Part shown: positions 48,653-57,599 of the stretch, piece by piece
Layout of the letters: each line of letters begins with the position of its first letter
Numbering within the stretch: the first letter of the stretch is position 1
Source: JAXGPX01 sp040766745
GTDB lineage: Bacteria; Bacillota; Sulfobacillia; Fermentithermobacillales; Fermentithermobacillaceae
NCBI GenBank assembly: GCA_040766745.1
Contig: JAXGPX010000001.1
Span: 186,001 to 250,000 of the forward strand
DNA: 64,000 bases
Direction: 5' to 3'
Notes under the pieces: generated by a model
What the model was told of the DNA's origin: nothing
Database searches by the model: none
Seen by the model: the letters and a program-made list of their open reading frames with translations, nothing else
Position numbers and translations under genes: made by a program

Positions 48653-49954
48653 GTGGACGACCCTGGAGGTAGTAGTTACCTTATAGCGTTGCTTTGCCTG
48701 TTGCTATCTGCGTTTTTTTCCGGGTCAGAAAGTGCCATATTTTCTTCAGATGAGGCTAAACTGAAGAGCGCCTACTCAGGCAGCAAGAAAGTTCAGAGAG
48801 TTCTTGGCTTGAAGAAGAACCCTGATTGTTTTCTCTCGAGCATCCTCTTTGGTAATACCCTTGTCAATATCACATTCTCCTCAGTTGTTGCCATGATTGT
48901 TTATTCATGGTTTCCACAGTCAAAAGGGGTAGCTGAGTTGATCACCACTGCTGTTGGAACCCTTCTTATCCTGCTATTTGGCGAAATCACACCGAAGTTC
49001 ATGATGGGGTCTAATCCTGAGAGCAGCGCGCTGAAGGTGGTAACCGGGCTCTCATGGTTCCAGGCAATCATGAGCCCCTTTTCCAGGGTGCTTGTGGTAG
49101 TGGCCGCTTTCTTTTCAAGGTTCCTTCCTGACAATAGCGAGCATATAGAGGACTTGTCTGAAGCCAGGGTTATGGCAGCCCTTGATTATGGTGAGGATAC
49201 CGGAGCTATAGGGAACGCTGAAAAGGAGATAATTACCGGGGTCATAGACTCCCAGGATCTTGACGCGTCAGAGATTATGGTTCCCCGGCCAAGGATGGTG
49301 GCAATACAGGAAGACAAGAGCGGGCTCGATGTTCTTAAACTAATGTTAAAACACGGGTTTTCCCGTATTCCAGTCTATTCAGATTCGAAGGACAACATAA
49401 CCGGAATCGTAAACATAAAAGACCTTGCAGTGTTTATCGGCGGTGGATCGATTGAGAGGGATGGGCTGAGCGCCCTAACAGATGTCCCTGCAAGACATTT
49501 TGCATCTGCCCCTTATTTCATACCCGAAAGCAAGAACGTTTCTGATTTGCTGTACGAGATGAAGGCCAGAGGAGTGCACATGGCCATTGTCATTGATGAG
49601 TTTGACGGAGTGTCAGGGCTAGTGACTCTTGAAGACGTTATTGAGGAAATCGTAGGGGACATACAGGATGAATACGACCTTGAAAACCGCGAATCCGTGA
49701 ATCTTGGCAATGGACGATGGCGGGTACCGGGAAGTATTAGCCTTGCTGATTTTGAGGACTTGACCGGCATGGAAATAGACAGCGAAGATTGCGATTCTGT
49801 TGCAGGCCTTGTGATGACTTTTCTCGATAGAGTACCGTTTGCCGGCGACGCCTTTTGTCTTATTGAACCGAAGGTGTGCTTTACTGTGCAAGAGGTTAAA
49901 GGGCCTAGGATTAGAAAGGTATTAGTAGAAAGAATCGAGGGAGAAACCAAGTAA
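48653..49954 (+). CDS. CNNM/HlyC-CorC family membrane protein
   Basis: The protein has a DUF21 transmembrane domain (about residues 1-190, beginning YLIALLCLLLSAFFSGSESAI), two CBS domains (ASEIMVPRPRMVAIQEDKSG to about residue 330) and a CorC_HlyC C-terminal domain. Such proteins are thought to export Mg2+ or Co2+. Length (433 residues) is standard. GTG 48653 follows GGAAGGTGATGA. A paralogue follows one base after the stop, so the two may assemble together. Confidence 0.92.
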   Translation: MDDPGGSSYLIALLCLLLSAFFSGSESAIFSSDEAKLKSAYSGSKKVQRVLGLKKNPDCFLSSILFGNTLVNITFSSVVAMIVYSWFPQSKGVAELITTAVGTLLILLFGEITPKFMMGSNPESSALKVVTGLSWFQAIMSPFSRVLVVVAAFFSRFLPDNSEHIEDLSEARVMAALDYGEDTGAIGNAEKEIITGVIDSQDLDASEIMVPRPRMVAIQEDKSGLDVLKLMLKHGFSRIPVYSDSKDNITGIVNIKDLAVFIGGGSIERDGLSALTDVPARHFASAPYFIPESKNVSDLLYEMKARGVHMAIVIDEFDGVSGLVTLEDVIEEIVGDIQDEYDLENRESVNLGNGRWRVPGSISLADFEDLTGMEIDSEDCDSVAGLVMTFLDRVPFAGDAFCLIEPKVCFTVQEVKGPRIRKVLVERIEGETK

Positions 49955-49955
49955 T

Positions 49956-51041
49956 ATGGATACCGAGGTATCAGTAGTATCGATTTTGATACGAGTAGTT
50001 CTGTTTCTCTTGTCGCTTTTGTCAGTAGGTTTCTTTGCCGGAGCTGAGACAGCGTTCTTGGCAATGGACAAGTGGGTTATCGACAACCTTTCAAGCGAAG
50101 GAGACCAACGAGCTGCGCTCCTCAAGAGTATGAAACAGAACTCTAAAAACACCCTGGCTGCTGTACTGGTAGGAACAAATGTATTTACCATTTTGGCTTC
50201 AGTGACTGCATTGTCAGTAGCCTATTCTCTTGGATTTAAGGGGCCGCTTAACGTAGCCGTAGTATCACTTATTACTACTGCGTTCGTTTTCGTGTTTTCA
50301 GAACTTATTCCTAAGACCTACGCTGCAAAGGCTCCCACCCGGGTAGCTCTTTCAGTAGCAGTGTTGCTGAATTTTGCTGTCAGAGTTTTGGGGCCGGCCT
50401 CATATCTGATAGGGGCTATTCCGTCTTTGCTAACATCGTTTTTCTCGCGTAGGAGAAAAGAGGCATCACAGAAACCTGAAACCGAGGTTCTGGCTGTGTT
50501 TGAAATGGCTGAAGAAGACGGGTACGTTAAGCCTGAAGACAGGGATGTTATTGACAGTGTATTTAGTTCAAAGGACAAGAAGGTCCTGGATATACTAGTG
50601 CCCCTAAAGAATGTAGTTACTTACAGCCCTTCCACTACGCTTTCAGAAGGAATTGACTTGTTCAGAGAATACAGGTACAGCCGGGTTCCGGTCCTTTCTG
50701 ATTCAGGCCGCAAAGTCACCGGTATTGTATATATAAAGGATGCTATACGGGAAGTTGTATCAAATCCCAAGAAGGGTTCTCTTCCTGTTACGGCTGTGAT
50801 GCGTTCACCGTACTTGGTGCAGGCTGGAGAGAACATACTGAGAGTGTTTTCCAGGCTCAAGCGGGACCGAGTCCACCTGGCAGTAGCGGTACAAGGTAAT
50901 TCTCCGGTAGGCATCATAACTATGGATGATCTGCTAGAGGAGCTTGTAGGAGAGATACCTGAGGAAGCCTATGCTGACAATACTACTTTAGTGGCCGGCA
51001 AGGCCTATTCTTCGTCAAGGATAACGGTTTCCAGTGACTAA
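49956..51041 (+). CDS. CNNM/HlyC-type membrane protein, short paralogue
   Basis: This is a second DUF21-CBS protein, 361 residues. DUF21 begins at VLFLLSLLSVGFFAGAETAFLAM, and the CBS pair begins at LDILVPLKNVVTYSPSTTLSEG. The CorC_HlyC domain of the first paralogue is absent or reduced to about 20 residues after the CBS pair, which accounts for its shorter length. The ATG lies close after the preceding stop. Terminator AAACCCACC-TTTA-GGTGGGTTT follows. Confidence 0.88.
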   Translation: MDTEVSVVSILIRVVLFLLSLLSVGFFAGAETAFLAMDKWVIDNLSSEGDQRAALLKSMKQNSKNTLAAVLVGTNVFTILASVTALSVAYSLGFKGPLNVAVVSLITTAFVFVFSELIPKTYAAKAPTRVALSVAVLLNFAVRVLGPASYLIGAIPSLLTSFFSRRRKEASQKPETEVLAVFEMAEEDGYVKPEDRDVIDSVFSSKDKKVLDILVPLKNVVTYSPSTTLSEGIDLFREYRYSRVPVLSDSGRKVTGIVYIKDAIREVVSNPKKGSLPVTAVMRSPYLVQAGENILRVFSRLKRDRVHLAVAVQGNSPVGIITMDDLLEELVGEIPEEAYADNTTLVAGKAYSSSRITVSSD

Positions 51042-51092
51042 GATGACTGATCGGTATTCTGCAGGTTAGCACTCCTGTTTTCCCACGGTCCC

Positions 51093-51121
51093 AAACCCAC
51101 CTTTAGGTGGGTTTTGTGTTT
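51093..51121 (+). terminator. Terminator of the CNNM pair
   Basis: AAACCCACC (51093-51101) and GGTGGGTTT (51106-51114) form a perfect 9-bp stem with a TTTA loop, followed by T-rich sequence. Confidence 0.88.
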
Positions 51122-51131
51122 TTCACTGAAA

Positions 51132-51176
51132 AGTGTTTAGTAAAAGTGAACACTATCACAAGATTTGTGTTATAAT
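51132..51176 (+). promoter_or_regulatory. Promoter of the [FeFe] hydrogenase operon with inverted repeat over the -35
   Basis: TGAACA (51147-51152), an 18-base spacer and TATAAT (51171-51176) make a fair promoter. AGTGTT (51132-51137) and AACACT (51149-51154) form an inverted repeat over the -35 box, so a redox or metal repressor could act here. It does not match the usual Rex consensus well. Confidence 0.55.
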
Positions 51177-51236
51177 TCACTGGGACTTTGTACTTTAGTG
51201 CACAATTATTACGGAAGTTGAAAGGAGCACTCTCAG

Positions 51237-53075
51237 GTGAGCAGACTTACGGTCTATACGCCAGATGATGCCGAAATCGTAATGGAACGTATGGTCCAGG
51301 AGATGGAGCGGCGATTGGCTGCCGCCCCGCCAGGTATATGCCCGGTGGACATGGCTTCTGTTTTTTTGAGGCTTTGCCATGCTCAGACCTGCGGCAAGTG
51401 TGTGCCGTGCAGGATAGGGCTTAATCGGTTGGGGGACCTTCTGGACACAATACTCGATGGCAATGGCGATGAAGAAACAATCAAACTGTTAGAAGAAGTA
51501 TCTCAATCAGTAATGGATACCGCTGACTGCGTTATCGGCTCTGATGCTGCGGCTATGGTTTTGAGGTCCGCCAGAGAGTTTAAGCAAGATTATGTTTCAC
51601 ATATAGAAGAGGGGCATTGTCTTGGAACGTTTTCAGCGCCGGTTCCATGCCGCTCGGCATGTCCGGCAGGTGTGGATGTTCCAGGCTATATAGCTCTAAT
51701 TAGGTCAGGCAGGCCGCAGGATGCTGTTAGGCTCATAAGGCGGGACAATCCTTTTCCGTCGGCCTGCGCCCTTGTATGCGAGCATCCGTGTGAGACCCAC
51801 TGCAGGCGTTCTATGCTTGATGACGCCATAAATATCAGGGGGCTTAAGCGGTATGCTGTAGAAGCTGCAGGAGATGTACCTGTTCCTGAGCCAATGCCAT
51901 TTACCGGCAAGAAGGTGGCCATTATCGGCGGAGGGCCATCAGGCCTAACGGCTGCATATTATTTGGCTCTAATGGGCCATGATGTAACAGTATTCGAAAA
52001 GCAGCCCAAACTCGGAGGCATGCTCAGATATGGTATTCCCGAATACAGGCTTCCCAAGAGCATATTGGACAGGGAGATCGAGACAATACTGAGCCTGGGA
52101 GTTACTGTTCATACCAATTTTGAAGTGGGCCGTGACGGGACGTTGGAAAGCCTGAAGAAGACCTACGACGCTGTATATGTTGCCATAGGTGCTCATGGAG
52201 ATCGCAAAATGAGGGTCTCAGGCGAGGAAGCAAAAGGTGTAATTCCAGCTGTAAAGATGCTTCGTGACATTGCTTTGGACAACCCTGTGGACCTAAAAGG
52301 GAAAAAGGTAGTAGTTATAGGCGGTGGCAACGTCGCAATGGACGCAGCCCGTAGTTCTGTACGGCTTGGTGCGTTGGAAGTCAGTGTAGCCTACAGGCGT
52401 AGAATGCAGGACATGACTGCCCAGCGTGAGGAAATTGAAGGAGCCCTTGCTGAGGGTGTTGATATTCTTGAACTTATGGCCCCAGGGAAAGTCGAACAGG
52501 ATGAGAATGGACAAGTCGCTGCAATATGGTTGCAGGAGATGACTGTAGGTGCAATAGACGCATCTGGAAGGCCTAAGCCTGTCCCATCCGGCGCTCCTGA
52601 TCAGAGGCTTGCCTGTGATGTAGTCATTGTTGCTATAGGGCAGGACATAGAATCAGGGTTCCTGGCCAAGGATGGCATTCCTTGTTCAAGAAATGCAGTA
52701 GTTGCTGAGGACGACCTTTCGATTAAGGGAAGTTCCGGGATTTTTGCAGGTGGAGACTGTGTTACCGGCCCTGCTACGGCAATCAAAGCAATAGGTGCAG
52801 GTAAGGTAGCTGCCTTCAATATTGATCTGCATCTTGGAGGGCAGGCGCGTACTCCCGAAGAGGAGATTAATGTGCCTGCAGCAATTCCAGGAGACTTGTC
52901 TCCTACAGGCAGGGTCAATATGAGAGAGAGGCCCGGTTCTGAGAGAATTCATGACTGGAAACAGTTTGAGCTTAACATGGATTTCAAAGAGGCCCTGCAC
53001 GAAGCCAGGCGCTGCCTCAGGTGTGACCACTACGGATCCGGTTCCATAGAAGGAGGTAGGCTTGCAAGATGGTAA
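51237..53075 (+). CDS. GltD-type FAD/NAD(P) oxidoreductase with NuoF-like iron-sulfur domain
   Basis: The first 130 residues hold a NuoF-type [4Fe-4S] domain (CGKCVPCRIGLNRLGDLL plus a later Cys, in TADCVIGSDAA). From residue about 140 the protein is a GltD-like glutamate-synthase small-chain fold: cysteine clusters CRSACPAGVDVPGYI and CEHPCETHCRR, the FAD motif IIGGGPSGLTAAYYLALMG and the NAD(P) motif VVIGGGNVAMDAARSSVRLG. The N-terminal FMN/NADH domain of full NuoF is missing. The [FeFe] hydrogenase gene overlaps its stop, so this is its electron-delivery subunit, linking NAD(P)H to hydrogen. GTG 51237 follows AAAGGAG. Confidence 0.9.
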   Translation: MSRLTVYTPDDAEIVMERMVQEMERRLAAAPPGICPVDMASVFLRLCHAQTCGKCVPCRIGLNRLGDLLDTILDGNGDEETIKLLEEVSQSVMDTADCVIGSDAAAMVLRSAREFKQDYVSHIEEGHCLGTFSAPVPCRSACPAGVDVPGYIALIRSGRPQDAVRLIRRDNPFPSACALVCEHPCETHCRRSMLDDAINIRGLKRYAVEAAGDVPVPEPMPFTGKKVAIIGGGPSGLTAAYYLALMGHDVTVFEKQPKLGGMLRYGIPEYRLPKSILDREIETILSLGVTVHTNFEVGRDGTLESLKKTYDAVYVAIGAHGDRKMRVSGEEAKGVIPAVKMLRDIALDNPVDLKGKKVVVIGGGNVAMDAARSSVRLGALEVSVAYRRRMQDMTAQREEIEGALAEGVDILELMAPGKVEQDENGQVAAIWLQEMTVGAIDASGRPKPVPSGAPDQRLACDVVIVAIGQDIESGFLAKDGIPCSRNAVVAEDDLSIKGSSGIFAGGDCVTGPATAIKAIGAGKVAAFNIDLHLGGQARTPEEEINVPAAIPGDLSPTGRVNMRERPGSERIHDWKQFELNMDFKEALHEARRCLRCDHYGSGSIEGGRLARW

Positions 53076-54859
53076 AATTCTCTATTGACGGAAGGCCTTT
53101 TGAGGTTCCGGAAGGAACCACCATCCTTGCTGCTGCAAGGCAATCGCGGCTGAGAATACCTACCCTTTGTTACCTTGAAGGGATTAATGAAATAGGGGCT
53201 TGCAGAGTATGTGTTGTGGAACTGAAGGGTTCACACAAACTGGTAACTGCTTGCAACACTGTTGTGCAAGAGGGCATGGAAGTGCTTACTGTCAGCACCA
53301 GGGCTCGCCATGCCCGTAGAATGGCGGTTGAACTCTTGCTCACACAGCATGATTGCAACTGTCCGACTTGCCCCAGAAACGGGAACTGCAAGCTTCAGAA
53401 CCTGGCTCATGACTTGGGTGTACGTGATGTAAGACTTAATAAGGAATTGCCTTCTCAGAGAAAAGATGAAAGCACTCCTTCAATAGTCAGGGATCCCAAG
53501 AAATGCATTATGTGCTATAGGTGCGTAAGCTTCTGTGACAAGGTCCAGTCACTCGGAGTATGGAGAATATCAGGTACCGGTGCAAGGACTGCTATAGAGC
53601 CTGCGTATGGGCAGCGCCTCGGTGAATCGGATTGTGCTTTCTGTGGCCAGTGTGTCACCCATTGCCCAGTAGGGGCTTTGAGCGAAAAGGACCAGACAGA
53701 TCGTGCGTGGGAACTGGTTTCAGACCCTGACAAGATTACAGTTGTTCAAGTAGCCCCTGCAGTTCGTGCTGCATGGGGAGAGGGTTTAGGAATGTCCCCT
53801 GAGGTAGCAACTCCAGGGCGCATGGTTGCAACCCTAAAGCACCTTGGTTTCAAGTATGTGTTTGATACTTGTTTTACGGCGGATCTTACGATAATGGAGG
53901 AAGGCACTGAACTCCTTGAGAGGCTTGGAGTAAAAGAGAGCCACCATAAGCCCGGCCCTCTGCCTCTTTTTACGTCATGCTGTCCGGGATGGGTCAGGTT
54001 TGCAAAGACCCAGTATCCTGAACTGGTGCCTAACATATCAAGCACTAAGTCTCCTCAGCAAATGTTTGGCGCAGTAGCCAAGACATACTATGCTCAGTTG
54101 CTGGGAGTGCCGGCTGACAAGATCGCAGTGATCTCAATAATGCCTTGCACTGCAAAGAAATATGAAGCAGGGCTTTCTGTTATGAACCAGGCAGCCGCTG
54201 GGCAAGACGTTGACCTGGTTCTTACGACTCGTGAGCTGTGTGCCATGATCAAGGAAGAGGGAGTACAGGCCGAAAGATTGGCAGAAGAAGAATGGGATAC
54301 TCCTTTGGGCGTTTCAACCGGAGCAGCAGTAATCTTTGGAGCTACCGGGGGAGTAATGGAGGCAGCCCTAAGATCTGCATATTACCTGGTTACCGGTAAG
54401 AACCCTGAACCAACTGCATTCTCCGAAGTAAGAGGCCTTGACGGTTGGAAAGAGGCTAAATTCGTGCTTCCCGGGAAGACTCTGAGAGTAGCAGTTGCTC
54501 ACGGTTTAGGGAATGCCCGCAAGCTAATTGAGGCCATAAAGCAAGGCCAGGCAGAATACGATTTTGTCGAAATCATGGCGTGCCCGGGCGGCTGCGCAGG
54601 TGGTGGCGGACAGCCGATCTGTGTCGACGATGAAGAACTGGCTGGAGAGCGGGCACAGATATTGTATGGGCTTGATGATCATGCAGATTTGAGGTTTTCT
54701 CATGAGAACCCAGCAGTTCAGGATATATACAAGGAATTCCTGGGCGAACCTGGTTCTGAGATTGCCCATAAACTGCTTCACACCAAGCAGGGTAGTTGGG
54801 AAATAGCTACGGCTAAGCCGCGTAGGAAAAGGGTTTTCAACGCTGCTGATTCCGATTAG
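53069..54859 (+). CDS. [FeFe] hydrogenase catalytic subunit
   Basis: This 596-residue enzyme reduces protons or oxidises H2. Its N-terminus has a plant-type [2Fe-2S] domain (IPTLCYLEGINEIGACRVCV), a His-Cys [4Fe-4S] site (HDCNCPTCPRNGNC) and two ferredoxin clusters (CIMCYRCVSFC, CAFCGQCVTHCPVG). The H-cluster motifs are complete: TSCCPGW (Cys304), MPCTAKK (Cys360) and MACPGGCAGGGGQP (Cys505, Cys509). This is the modular architecture of NAD(P)H-linked hydrogenases such as HndD and group A enzymes. It is coupled by overlap to the flavoprotein gene upstream. The maturases HydE, F and G are not in this window. Confidence 0.97.
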   Translation: MVKFSIDGRPFEVPEGTTILAAARQSRLRIPTLCYLEGINEIGACRVCVVELKGSHKLVTACNTVVQEGMEVLTVSTRARHARRMAVELLLTQHDCNCPTCPRNGNCKLQNLAHDLGVRDVRLNKELPSQRKDESTPSIVRDPKKCIMCYRCVSFCDKVQSLGVWRISGTGARTAIEPAYGQRLGESDCAFCGQCVTHCPVGALSEKDQTDRAWELVSDPDKITVVQVAPAVRAAWGEGLGMSPEVATPGRMVATLKHLGFKYVFDTCFTADLTIMEEGTELLERLGVKESHHKPGPLPLFTSCCPGWVRFAKTQYPELVPNISSTKSPQQMFGAVAKTYYAQLLGVPADKIAVISIMPCTAKKYEAGLSVMNQAAAGQDVDLVLTTRELCAMIKEEGVQAERLAEEEWDTPLGVSTGAAVIFGATGGVMEAALRSAYYLVTGKNPEPTAFSEVRGLDGWKEAKFVLPGKTLRVAVAHGLGNARKLIEAIKQGQAEYDFVEIMACPGGCAGGGGQPICVDDEELAGERAQILYGLDDHADLRFSHENPAVQDIYKEFLGEPGSEIAHKLLHTKQGSWEIATAKPRRKRVFNAADSD

Positions 54860-54969
54860 GCTGTTTGGTACAGCCGGAAGCCAGATCTCGGTATGCGAGT
54901 AATGGCCGGATTCGGCGGCTCCCGGCTGGGTTCCAGGCAAACCAGATAATGCGATAGCCTGCTAAATAG

Positions 54970-54997
54970 GGAAGCTCCGGGATTTTCCGGGGCTTCC
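54970..54997 (+). terminator. Hairpin after the [FeFe] hydrogenase
   Basis: GGAAGCTCCGG (54970-54980) pairs with CCGGGGCTTCC (54987-54997) with one mismatch over a 6-base loop. The following bases are T-poor. It lies 110 bases after the stop and is a likely terminator. Confidence 0.55.
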
Positions 54998-55133
54998 TGT
55001 AATATAGCAGTCTTGGATCGTTGCAGTGACTTCGCCTGGTTGGATATTGAACAGTGGCGCCGATGAGGTAGAATAGAGAACAGTATTTTGCAGCCATAGA
55101 ATTTGGAAACTGACATTCTGGAGGTCCTTATAG

Positions 55134-56156
55134 ATGAAAGTGGGAATAGCAGGCAGCCCTCAGTCTGGGAAAACTACCCTGTTCAGGCTGCTTACCGACG
55201 CAGGCTTGGCGGCCAGCCAAAGCAGCATAGGTGTTATGGAAGTACCTGACCAACGAGTGAATATACTCTCCGGGATATATCAGCCTCGGAAAACCACTTA
55301 TGCAAGAATAGATCTTGTGGACATTCAGGCACACAAAGGGCAAGAACTACTCAATGCTGTGCGCAACCTTGATGTTCTCATTGTTGTCCTGGGATCTTTC
55401 ATGGGCGACCTAGGAGTTAGGGATTCCATCGAGTTCGTAAGCGCAATGGAAACTGATTTCTACGTGGCTGACCTGGTCTCAGTTGAGAACAGGCTAGAGA
55501 AACTGAAGGCCAACAAGGCCAAGCCCATCAGCCAGATGGAATTGCCGTTTCTCGAAAAGTGCAAAGATGCACTGGATAAGGAGTTGCCCTTAAGGGATGT
55601 AGAATATCAGCCCTACGAGGCAGATCTGCTATCCAATTTCGCGTTTTATACAAACAAACCTGTAATTTTGGCACCCAACGTATCAGATGAACAGCTGTCG
55701 ACAGGCAGTTATGCTGCAATGGAGCAGGTTCGCCGGCTGTCTGAAAGTAAAGGTTACAAAGTAGTTGTGTATTCGGGTATGGTCGAAGAAGAGATAGGTT
55801 CTTTGAGTGAAGAAGACAGGGTGCCGTTTTTGGAGGAGTATGGGCTTACTGAGTCAGGGGTTGCAAGAATCGCCCGGGCGGCCTACAGCACGCTTGGCCT
55901 AATATCGTTCTTTACAGTTGGTTCAGATGAAGTCAGGGCCTGGACAATCCGCCAGGGCACTGCAGCTAAAGAGGCTGCCGGCAAGATCCATACAGACCTG
56001 GAGCGCGGGTTTATTAGAGCAGAGGTTGTGTCTTTCCAAGATTTCTCGGCCCTTGGTTCTATGAAAGTTTGCAGAGATAAAGGCCTTGTTAGGCTTGAAG
56101 GAAAAGATTATGTAGTAAGAGACGGTGACATAATGAACGTTAGATTCAATGTTTGA
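55134..56156 (+). CDS. YchF-like GTP/ATPase paralogue (OLA1 family)
   Basis: The N-terminal P-loop reads GSPQSGKTTLF in place of the usual GLPNVGKST of YchF. DLVDIQ and the nucleotide-base motif equivalent (LAPNVSDE) follow. The C-terminal TGS/DUF933-type domain is recognisable in FFTVGSDEVRAWTIRQGTAA to the end (RAEVVSFQDF, RDGDIMNVRF). At 340 residues it is somewhat shorter than canonical YchF (about 363). It is most likely a divergent second copy rather than the true YchF. AGGTCC lies before ATG 55134. It appears to be monocistronic. Confidence 0.85.
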   Translation: MKVGIAGSPQSGKTTLFRLLTDAGLAASQSSIGVMEVPDQRVNILSGIYQPRKTTYARIDLVDIQAHKGQELLNAVRNLDVLIVVLGSFMGDLGVRDSIEFVSAMETDFYVADLVSVENRLEKLKANKAKPISQMELPFLEKCKDALDKELPLRDVEYQPYEADLLSNFAFYTNKPVILAPNVSDEQLSTGSYAAMEQVRRLSESKGYKVVVYSGMVEEEIGSLSEEDRVPFLEEYGLTESGVARIARAAYSTLGLISFFTVGSDEVRAWTIRQGTAAKEAAGKIHTDLERGFIRAEVVSFQDFSALGSMKVCRDKGLVRLEGKDYVVRDGDIMNVRFNV

Positions 56157-56230
56157 AAGAATGGAATGGCAAAGAAGTCGTAAACAGCAAGATAAATGGC
56201 AAGGCTGAGATGTGAAGCTGAACCAGGTAC

Positions 56231-57355
56231 TTACCGGACTGTGCGCACCTGATTTTTTCCTTTTCTTTTGGCCTGATGATTTGCTTCCTCCACTACTCTG
56301 ATTAGGCCCTCCATATCAGAGGCATCGTCGGGGTAGGTTGCCACTCCTATGGTTACTGTTACAGGATAGGGCCATGATTGAGTGGTGTCCTTTACCGCGC
56401 AACGCAGATTTTGTGCTATTTCAATGGCTGATGTTTTTGAACAATCAGGTATAACTATCATAAACTCGTCTCCTGAAAGCCATCGTGATACCAGTACACT
56501 GCGGGGAACCCTTGAGGCCAGTGTGGCTCCTAAGTCTTGTATCATGGCATTGCCATGTGCATAGCCCAGGTTATCGTTGTACTGCCTGAGGTTGTCGCCG
56601 TCGATGAAAAGAAGGCTCATGGGAGTTCTGTTTTCCATGCTTGTTTCAAGTGATTTCTTAATAACATGTCTTGCAGCCCTGTGGTTGGGCAATTGTGAAA
56701 TGTCATCTGTGTACGCCAGTTTCATTGTGTCTCTCAAGATCATGGCTGCTTCATGAATCTCTGAAATCATGAAGCGGGCCTTATCTGCCAGACCATGTTG
56801 TGAGTCCGGCACACTGGAACACACCTCAGGACACAAGTGAGTCTCTTTTGTCTCCAGGGTGTTCCAAAGGTTAACCAGCAAGTTTGGCATGTCCGGAAAG
56901 CCATTCTTGTAGAGTTCAACTGCCCAGGCGAATCTTGACTCGGCAGCGTATGTGCTATGCTGGTTACGCACCTGGCTTGATAACTCAGAAACAAAGTGTT
57001 CTGCTATGTCTTTCTTGTCAGGAATTACAACAACGAATTCAGCAGCTCCTGTTGTGAAAATCCTTGTGCCGTCAAGGTTAAGGGACGAAATGGTATTACG
57101 GAGAATCTGCGCGAACAACCTGGCAGCATTTCCATGGCTGTGGCGTTCTTGCTCAGAGTCCTGTTGTTTGGCTAAATACAAATCTTGATGGCCTGCATTA
57201 AGAATCGACAAAGCAATCATGGTGCCTTCTGATGCCGAAATAATCCCCGGTAACCCGGTTACCAGGGCAAGAAAATTCGGCAACCCTGTTACCGGGTCTG
57301 TGTCCATCTGTGGCCATGGTTCCATTAACATGGTATATCTTTTTCCATAATTCAT
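56231..57355 (-). CDS. Tandem GGDEF protein, first domain degenerate
   Basis: Two GGDEF domains stand in series. The first (DPVTGLPNFLAL to about residue 160) has TTGAAEF at the signature, so it should be catalytically dead. The second has AYTDDISQLPNHRA, FIDGDNLRQYNDNLGYAHGN and RWLSGDEFMIV, an SGDEF active site that is compatible with diguanylate cyclase activity. There is no membrane segment and no sensor domain, so the first domain may sense GTP or c-di-GMP. The ATG at 57353-57355 is chosen because AGGTG lies 5 bases upstream. Confidence 0.85.
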   Translation of the reverse strand: MNYGKRYTMLMEPWPQMDTDPVTGLPNFLALVTGLPGIISASEGTMIALSILNAGHQDLYLAKQQDSEQERHSHGNAARLFAQILRNTISSLNLDGTRIFTTGAAEFVVVIPDKKDIAEHFVSELSSQVRNQHSTYAAESRFAWAVELYKNGFPDMPNLLVNLWNTLETKETHLCPEVCSSVPDSQHGLADKARFMISEIHEAAMILRDTMKLAYTDDISQLPNHRAARHVIKKSLETSMENRTPMSLLFIDGDNLRQYNDNLGYAHGNAMIQDLGATLASRVPRSVLVSRWLSGDEFMIVIPDCSKTSAIEIAQNLRCAVKDTTQSWPYPVTVTIGVATYPDDASDMEGLIRVVEEANHQAKRKGKNQVRTVR

Positions 57356-57599
57356 GTAATCACCTATTAATTCTATCGATCCCAATCTGAGAGCGTAGAT
57401 ACCGGCGCTTGTAAAAGATTATATATGCTATCTTGAGAATCTGCCATGGCGTGTTCATACTACTGTGTTAACATGGAGTATAAGAGATAGAAGATGTATG
57501 GTGAGTAAGGGAAGTATGAAGGAGTATTGTACAGCAATGTTGAATATGTTGGGTCAGGTGTTTTCATGTTTGGTTACCAAAAATGGTTGGTGGTAAGCT

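Noticed and set aside
51132..51154. Rex-binding site
   Set aside because: The repeat AGTGTT/AACACT does not fit the TTGTTAA-type Rex consensus well; kept only as an unnamed operator candidate.
23361..57475. Repeated octamer CATGTTAA/TTAACATG at several upstream regions (23361, 39717, 40178, 57468)
   Set aside because: An 8-mer is expected about twice by chance in this length, so four hits are weak; only the 12-bp palindrome was kept.
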